NCBI GenBank assembly: GCA_031378715.1
Contig: JANNEN010000099.1
Coordinates: forward strand, 1-20,060
DNA: 20,060 bases
Direction of reading: 5' to 3'
Origin: Emticicia sp031378715
Lineage (GTDB): Bacteria; Bacteroidota; Bacteroidia; Cytophagales; Spirosomataceae
The notes under the pieces: generated by a model
Database searches by the model: none
What the model saw: only the letters and a program-made list of their open reading frames with translations
Told to the model about the DNA's origin: nothing
Translations under genes and position numbers: made by a program
Part shown: piece after piece, positions 15,788 to 20,060 of the stretch
Layout: each line of letters begins with the position of its first letter
How positions within the stretch are numbered: position 1 is the stretch's first letter

Positions 15788-15867
15788 ATGGACACAATGG
15801 GAGTCATAATAGACACAAGACTATTCTTTGATTATGCTTGTGTCAATCGTGCCTCTATTGTGTCCAT
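15788..15867. repeat. Imperfect long inverted repeat with GACACAA core, intergenic
   Basis: Outer arms ATGGACACAAT (15788-15798) and ATTGTGTCCAT (15857-15867) are perfect complements. Inner arms GACACAAG (15812-15819) and CTTGTGTC (15837-15844) are also perfect and close a 17-base loop. The stretches between the arms are partly complementary. It sits alone in the 286-base gap between the divergent nuclease and HAD phosphatase genes, where no gene is seen. Confidence 0.8.
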
Positions 15868-15973
15868 TGTGGTAAAAAAAGTGCAATATGAGCTACAAAA
15901 TCAAAAATAAATTAGAAAAAATCTAATTTTAATTATATTTTTTCTTTTCTTTGTACTAAAAATTGTGCTGAAT

Positions 15974-16492
15974 ATGAAGAAGTGTATTTTCCTTGACCGA
16001 GATGGTGTGCTGAACGAAGAACAACACGACTACGTAAGTCGTGAAGAAGATTTTGTAATCCGAGAGGGCGTTGTAGAAGGGCTTGTTCTGCTAAAAAAAG
16101 CGGGCTATTTGCTCATCGTCGTTACGAACCAAGCAGGTATCTCGAAGGGCTTGTACACCGAAACCCTCGTGCGAGATTTTCATGCTATCCTACAAAACAA
16201 GTGCGGAGGCATCATTGACGACCTTTATTTCTCGAAACATCACCCAAGTTATACTTCAAATTCGCTCCTACGCAAGCCCGACTGCCTAATGCTCGAAAAA
16301 GCCATGGCAAAATACGAAATCGACTCAACACAATCATACATGATTGGTGATGCCGAACGTGACGTAAAAGCAGGTAAAAAAGCGGGCGTAAAAACGATTC
16401 ATATTACGGGCGGCAAAGAAACAACCGACTTGGCCGACTGGCAATTTGGGAGTTTATTGGAGGCTTCGAGGTTTATTACGAAGGCTGGTTAA
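15974..16492 (+). CDS. HAD-IIIA family phosphatase, GmhB/HisB-N type
   Basis: A 172-residue HAD phosphatase related to D-glycero-D-manno-heptose-1,7-bisphosphate 7-phosphatase. Motif I is FLDRDGVLN (D8 nucleophile, D10), motif II is VVTNQAG (T51), the RKP motif is at 100-102 and the final acidic motif is IGDAERD (D126, D130). The ATG at 15974 gives the usual MKKCIFLDRDG opening; an upstream in-frame GTG at 15965 is less likely. Odd: the zinc-binding loop of E. coli GmhB (C-x-H ... C-x-C-RKP) is degenerate here: FSKHHPSY...NSLLRKP keeps the His but has Ser, Ser and Leu at the three Cys positions. Substrate assignment to heptose or histidinol phosphate is therefore left open. It is convergent with the small lipoprotein gene, stops 3 bases apart. 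Confidence 0.82.
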   Translation: MKKCIFLDRDGVLNEEQHDYVSREEDFVIREGVVEGLVLLKKAGYLLIVVTNQAGISKGLYTETLVRDFHAILQNKCGGIIDDLYFSKHHPSYTSNSLLRKPDCLMLEKAMAKYEIDSTQSYMIGDAERDVKAGKKAGVKTIHITGGKETTDLADWQFGSLLEASRFITKAG

Positions 16493-16495
16493 AAC

Positions 16496-16621
16496 TCAAG
16501 CGTGCTTTTTCTCCATCGCCGCTTTTGGTGCAACTTTACCATAGGCGGGACATTGCTGACGCTTGCACGATGCCAGTCCAGCAATTACTAAAAGGCTAAT
16601 AATCAATAGTTTAGACTTCAT
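16496..16621 (-). CDS. Small lipoprotein, 41 residues
   Basis: A short gene: ATG at 16621, 41 codons, TGA at 16496. The product is MKSKLLIISLLVIAGLASCK at the N-terminus, with a positively charged start, hydrophobic core and lipobox LASC (lipid-bearing Cys at 19). The mature peptide is only about 23 residues, containing QQCPAYGKV and a basic tail ending KKHA. Small lipoproteins with a CPAY-type motif occur, to my recollection, widely in Bacteroidota without known function. It starts 61 bases after the arginine decarboxylase stop on the same strand and may share its transcript. The intact signal sequence makes a chance reading frame unlikely. Confidence 0.72.
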   Translation of the reverse strand: MKSKLLIISLLVIAGLASCKRQQCPAYGKVAPKAAMEKKHA

Positions 16622-16682
16622 TTTTGTATTATTTTAGGTTCTCGTAATATTTTTAAATAAACGTCTTTTGATAAAATTTATT

Positions 16683-18179
16683 TTAAACAAGCTCCTCTTC
16701 TTCTATCTCTTCCACTACTTTTTTGGTCTTTTTTACTACGCCATTGGTCGCTAATTTTTGCGGTTCGGCTTTTTTGTCTGACTTATAACCCAAAATTTTC
16801 AACATTGAATCGCTGTCTTGCTCGGCCGAGAAAAGTTCGGTTGTGATGTTTCCGTCCTCGTCCAAATTTACCAACACGTGCTGCGGAGCAGGAATCAAGC
16901 AATGCTGAATACCGCCGTAGCCCCCCAACGACTCTTGGTAAGCTCCCGTATGAAAAAATCCGATGTACTGATCTTCGGTGTCAATATCAAAAACGGGCAA
17001 GTACAAATCTTCCGAATGGGCTTCGGTATTATAAAAATCGGCCGAGTCGCAGGTCAAGCCGCCGAGATTTACTTTTTCGTAGGGGCTGTCCCAATTATTG
17101 ACGGGCATCATGATATATTTCTGACCAATTCCCCACGAATCGGGCAGTTGCGTAATAAACGAGCCATCAATCATGTACCAAAGCTCACGGTCGTTTTGTT
17201 GTTTTTTGTCAATAACTTTATAAATCACCGCCCCACTTTCGCCTACGGTATAGCTGCCAAATTCGGTGAAAATATGCGGTACTGGCACGTTGTTTTTGTT
17301 ACAAATCCACTGGATATTTTCGATAATTTCATCAATCATCGCTTGATAATCATAATTGAAAACCAACGAAGTTTGAATCGGCAAGCCACCACCAATATCA
17401 ATCGAATCAAGCTCTGGGCAAAGTTTTTTCATCTCGCAATATTTAAACATAAAGCGAGTGAGTTCCGACCAATAGTAGGCATTGTCTTTGATACCCGCAT
17501 TGATAAAAAAGTGCAACATTTTGAGTTTAAAGCGTGGATTTGGTTTGATTTTCTCCAAATACAAACTATTAATATCGTTGTACCGCACACCCAAGCGTGA
17601 AGTATAAAACGCAAAATTTGGTTCTTCGTCGGTCGCAATTCTGATGCCCACGCTTACGGTTTCGGCTTTCGAGTTTTCGAGATAATAATCAATCTCTTTC
17701 AGATTATCTAAGATTGGAATACAATTTACGAAGCCGTCGTTATGCAACGCCGAAATATCCTCCAAATATTTCGGGCGTTTGTAACCATTCGAGATAACAT
17801 AGGTATTCTTATTAATTTTGCCCTCTTCGTACAAAGCCCTAATTATATTAATATCAAAAGCCGACGAGGTTTCGAGATGCACGTTGCTCTTCAAAGCTGC
17901 ATCAATGACAAACTTAAAATGCGATGATTTTGTGCAATAACAATAGGTATAATTGCCTTTATAATTATAGCGTTTCATGGCATTTCTGAAAAGCAATTTG
18001 GCATTATCAATATGTTCGGCTATTTTTGGCAAATAACTAATCTTCAACGGTGTGCCGTACTCCTTGATAATATCGGTTATGCGGACGTTATTAAAAAGCA
18101 GCGTGTGACTTTCATCAACGCCAAATTCCCGAGTCGGAAACTCAAATGTTTGTTCGATAAGGTCAATGTAGCGTTTCAT
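16683..18179 (-). CDS. speA: PLP-dependent arginine decarboxylase (short Bacteroidota type)
   Basis: Decarboxylates arginine to agmatine for polyamine synthesis. The 498-residue protein has the fold III (alanine racemase-like barrel plus beta domain) decarboxylase layout: PLP lysine K84 in YCTKSSHFKFV, HLETSSAFD (101-109), the phosphate-binding glycine loop IDIGGGLP (260-267), FTEFGSY (304-310), and the C-terminal-domain CDSADF (377-382) and FFHTGAYQ (408-415). It is shorter than E. coli SpeA (about 630-660 residues), as in Bacteroidota homologues. The last 30 or so residues are a charged tail (TKKVVEEIEEEELV end) beyond the catalytic fold. A diaminopimelate or ornithine decarboxylase function is less likely but not excluded. 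The small lipoprotein gene follows. Confidence 0.82.
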   Translation of the reverse strand: MKRYIDLIEQTFEFPTREFGVDESHTLLFNNVRITDIIKEYGTPLKISYLPKIAEHIDNAKLLFRNAMKRYNYKGNYTYCYCTKSSHFKFVIDAALKSNVHLETSSAFDINIIRALYEEGKINKNTYVISNGYKRPKYLEDISALHNDGFVNCIPILDNLKEIDYYLENSKAETVSVGIRIATDEEPNFAFYTSRLGVRYNDINSLYLEKIKPNPRFKLKMLHFFINAGIKDNAYYWSELTRFMFKYCEMKKLCPELDSIDIGGGLPIQTSLVFNYDYQAMIDEIIENIQWICNKNNVPVPHIFTEFGSYTVGESGAVIYKVIDKKQQNDRELWYMIDGSFITQLPDSWGIGQKYIMMPVNNWDSPYEKVNLGGLTCDSADFYNTEAHSEDLYLPVFDIDTEDQYIGFFHTGAYQESLGGYGGIQHCLIPAPQHVLVNLDEDGNITTELFSAEQDSDSMLKILGYKSDKKAEPQKLATNGVVKKTKKVVEEIEEEELV

Positions 18180-18230
18180 ATCAAGTTTTTTTTTAATTAC
18201 GTGAATTTTTTTCGTGTAAAACGGAAATTA

Positions 18231-18238
18231 CAAAAATA
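18231..18238 (-). promoter_or_regulatory. Putative -7 box (TATTTTTG) for the arginine decarboxylase
   Basis: Minus-strand TATTTTTG matches TAnnTTTG, 51 bases before the ATG at 18179, leaving a leader of roughly 45 bases. Confidence 0.4.
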
Positions 18239-18290
18239 TGTGCAAATGTCACATTAAATTAAGAACTTTGCAATGAAATTTTGCTTGAAA

Positions 18291-18311
18291 TTCTGAATTC
18301 TTAATTCAGAA
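18291..18311. promoter_or_regulatory. Perfect 9-bp inverted repeat upstream of mpl
   Basis: TTCTGAATT (18291-18299) and AATTCAGAA (18303-18311) are exact complements around a 3-base spacer, ending 20 bases before the mpl start. A further AGAATT follows at 18315-18320. It could be an operator or an mRNA hairpin; no regulator is identified. Confidence 0.5.
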
Positions 18312-18331
18312 CTCAGAATTAAACTCCTTCT

Positions 18332-19798
18332 ATGTCCAAAAAAATACATTTTATAGCCGTTGGTGGTGCCGTGATGCACAATCTGGCACTTGCTCTCCAC
18401 AAAAAAGGCTACCAAGTGACGGGGTCGGACGACGAAATAAACGACCCCTCAAAAAGCCGTTTGGCGGCAGTCGGCATCTTGCCCGCTGAGTTGGGCTGGT
18501 TTCCCGAGAAAATCACTGCCGATTTAGATGCCGTAATCTTGGGAATGCACGCATTTGTCGATAATCCCGAACTCGCCAAAGCCCAAGCCTTGGGTATCAA
18601 AATTTATTCTTTCCCTGAATATATTTACGAACAAAGCCTCAACAAGCAGCGAGTCGTCATTGCGGGAAGCCACGGCAAAACCAGCATCACGAGTATCATT
18701 CTGCACGTTTTGAAGTTTTATAACCGAAAATTTGACTATCTCGTTGGAGCTCAAATCGAAGGCTTTGATATTATGGTGGAGTTGAACGACGACTCGCCCG
18801 TTATCATCATCGAAGGCGACGAATACCCCGAGTCGAAGATTCATTTGAAATCGAAATTCTTGTTTTATCACCCCCATATATGTTTGTTTAGCGGCATCGC
18901 TTGGGACCATTTTAATATCTTCCCGACCTTCGAGAGTTATGTACAAACTTTCGAGGAATTGGCCGATGGTTTGCCAAAAGCAGGGAGCATTATTTATGAT
19001 GAAACCGATGATATTTTGAAAGTTATCGGTGAAAAAGAACGAGCCGACGTAGCCAAATATCCTTATAAAGCCCACCCTTACAAAGTCGAAAACGGTAAGT
19101 GTATCTTACTAACCAAAACTGGCGAAGTGCCATTAGAGATTTTTGGTGAGCATAACATGAAAAACCTCCTCGGAGCAAAACTAATTTTGGATAAATTGGG
19201 CATTACTGACGAAGAGTTTTACACGGCCATTCAGCGTTTTTCGGGAGCATCAAAACGCCTCGAAAAGCTGGGGGAAAACAGCAATACACTCGTCTATAAA
19301 GATTTTGCTCATGCACCCTCGAAGCTCGAAGCAACGACCAACGCCACAAAATCGCTTTATCCCAATCGCCGTTTAGTGGCCTGTTATGAATTGCATACGT
19401 TTAGTAGTTTAAACAAAGATTTCTTGCCGCAATACGACCAAAAAATGAGCGATGCCGATGTAGCAGTGGTGTTTTATTCGCCCCATACACTCGAAATGAA
19501 ACGTTTGCCGATGATTTCGCCCGAAGAAATAAAATCCGCTTTTGGTGATAAAAATTTATTGATATTCACTGATAGTCAGCAACTTAACGATTTTCTGATG
19601 AGTCAAAATTGGTACCAGTCCAATCTCTTGATGATGTCGTCGGGTACATTTGGCGGCATGGATTTAGTAAAACTAACAGCCGATGTCTTGAAGAAAGATG
19701 TGATTGAAGAATTTCCAAAAGTAAAAGTAATTTCCGAAACCAAAGAAGATAATTCGTGGTCGGGCTTGCTTTCAACATTCAAGAAAGTTTTTGAATAA
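18332..19798 (+). CDS. mpl: UDP-N-acetylmuramate:L-Ala-gamma-D-Glu-meso-Dap ligase (murein recycling)
   Basis: A 488-residue Mur-ligase-family enzyme that attaches recycled murein tripeptide to UDP-MurNAc in the cytoplasm. The N-terminal Rossmann domain begins KIHFIAVGGAVMHNLALAL; the ATP loop is GSHGKTS at 112-118; then IIEGDEYPES (acid for Mg2+), AWDHFNIFPTFESY, GEHNMKNLLGA (adenine-side His-Asn-x-x-Asn) and DFAHAPSKLEAT. MurC has a different N-terminal opening and a GTHGKT loop, so Mpl is preferred. The ATG at 18332 yields the typical MSKKIHFI start. It is divergent from the arginine decarboxylase with about 150 bases between. The C-terminus is slightly longer than E. coli Mpl. Confidence 0.92.
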   Translation: MSKKIHFIAVGGAVMHNLALALHKKGYQVTGSDDEINDPSKSRLAAVGILPAELGWFPEKITADLDAVILGMHAFVDNPELAKAQALGIKIYSFPEYIYEQSLNKQRVVIAGSHGKTSITSIILHVLKFYNRKFDYLVGAQIEGFDIMVELNDDSPVIIIEGDEYPESKIHLKSKFLFYHPHICLFSGIAWDHFNIFPTFESYVQTFEELADGLPKAGSIIYDETDDILKVIGEKERADVAKYPYKAHPYKVENGKCILLTKTGEVPLEIFGEHNMKNLLGAKLILDKLGITDEEFYTAIQRFSGASKRLEKLGENSNTLVYKDFAHAPSKLEATTNATKSLYPNRRLVACYELHTFSSLNKDFLPQYDQKMSDADVAVVFYSPHTLEMKRLPMISPEEIKSAFGDKNLLIFTDSQQLNDFLMSQNWYQSNLLMMSSGTFGGMDLVKLTADVLKKDVIEEFPKVKVISETKEDNSWSGLLSTFKKVFE

Positions 19799-19824
19799 CT
19801 AAACCGTTTATGGTTACTGAATTA

Positions 19825-20060
19825 GGAGTTACGCAAAAGCCGAAAGATCAGTCATTGAGCGTAGCCCTAATGGAATTACCGAAATGAACGATTTTTGCAT
19901 TCCCTGTGGTTTCGACTACTGCAATAGGAATTAAGTTTTTGACAGTTTAATATTTTTCAATTTTTCAGCTTTGCAAAAACCTTTGAATTTCCATTTCAAC
20001 GGTTTTAGCAAGCAACTGTTATAAAAAGCGATGTACTTTTCTATTTTTTGATTTAGTTCT
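19825..20060 (-). mobile_element. Right-edge insertion sequence, IS630-like, one end visible
   Basis: A transposase C-terminus enters from the right edge, and the 106 bases beyond its stop carry no gene. The likely outer end is GGAGTTACGCAAAAGCC beginning at 19825, directly next to a TA (19823-19824), the target dinucleotide used by the IS630/Tc1-mariner group. The other end lies outside the window, so the boundary is a proposal. Confidence 0.5.
19931..20059 (-). CDS. IS630-like transposase, C-terminal fragment running off the window
   Basis: Forty-two codons before a TAA at 19931, open to the right edge. The peptide reads ELNQKIEKYIAFYN, then LLKPLKWKFKG, ending NIKLSKT. The pattern of an amphipathic helix with I-x-x-Y-I-x-F-Y-N followed by KP-x-KW-x-F-x-G is the usual C-terminal end of IS630 family DDE transposases. 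The catalytic domain, if intact, is outside the window, so whether the element is active cannot be judged. Confidence 0.65.
   Translation of the reverse strand, partial: ELNQKIEKYIAFYNSCLLKPLKWKFKGFCKAEKLKNIKLSKT

Overview
The window looks like a piece of a Bacteroidota chromosome, most likely a Cytophagales member. This rests on four things seen in the sequence: two secreted proteins with type IX secretion (T9SS) C-terminal sorting domains, one of type B (gliding-motility C-terminal domain) and one of type A; several upstream boxes of the TAnnTTTG form, the Bacteroidota -7 promoter element; starts without clear Shine-Dalgarno sequences; and characteristic gene families (short-form arginine decarboxylase, Bacteroidota-type MenC and Mpl). 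Genus cannot be decided by eye. No rRNA, tRNA or CRISPR array was seen. No gene-free stretch exceeds about 300 bases.

Layout, left to right. (1) 1-1228, minus: ybaB/ebfC followed 4 bases later by a family 2 glycosyltransferase that runs off the left edge. (2) 1382-3602, minus: a T9SS type B cell-surface protein with a clear intrinsic terminator. (3) 3842-10453, minus: a Crp/Fnr-type regulator, then a long same-strand run of a DM13 lipoprotein, a beta-barrel protein, YceI, a DinB-like protein, an NRDE-family protein, a type III polyketide synthase, a SAM methyltransferase and a CrtA-like monooxygenase. The first seven genes after the regulator are tightly packed, with two 4-base ATGA overlaps and a perfect -7 box in front. 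(4) 10567-11652, minus: menC, with a nested-hairpin terminator. (5) 11753-12862, plus: lpxK, divergent from menC and convergent with (6) 12877-15678, minus: a large secreted endonuclease/exonuclease/phosphatase-fold protein with a T9SS type A tail. (7) 15974-16492, plus: a GmhB/HisB-type HAD phosphatase, convergent with a 41-residue lipoprotein (16496-16621, minus) that lies downstream of an arginine decarboxylase (16683-18179, minus). (8) 18332-19798, plus: mpl, a murein-recycling ligase. (9) 19825 to the right edge: one end of an insertion sequence carrying the C-terminus of an IS630-like transposase.

Most genes serve the cell envelope: lipid A (lpxK), surface polysaccharide (glycosyltransferase, possibly the HAD phosphatase), peptidoglycan recycling (mpl), secreted T9SS proteins and menaquinone (menC). 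The most promising candidate for an undescribed system is the DM13-to-CrtA run. It joins envelope proteins with predicted redox or isoprenoid-binding character (DM13, YceI, beta-barrel) to enzymes for a small lipid-like product (type III PKS, methyltransferase, CrtA-like oxygenase). That the parts form one pathway is inference from gene order only.
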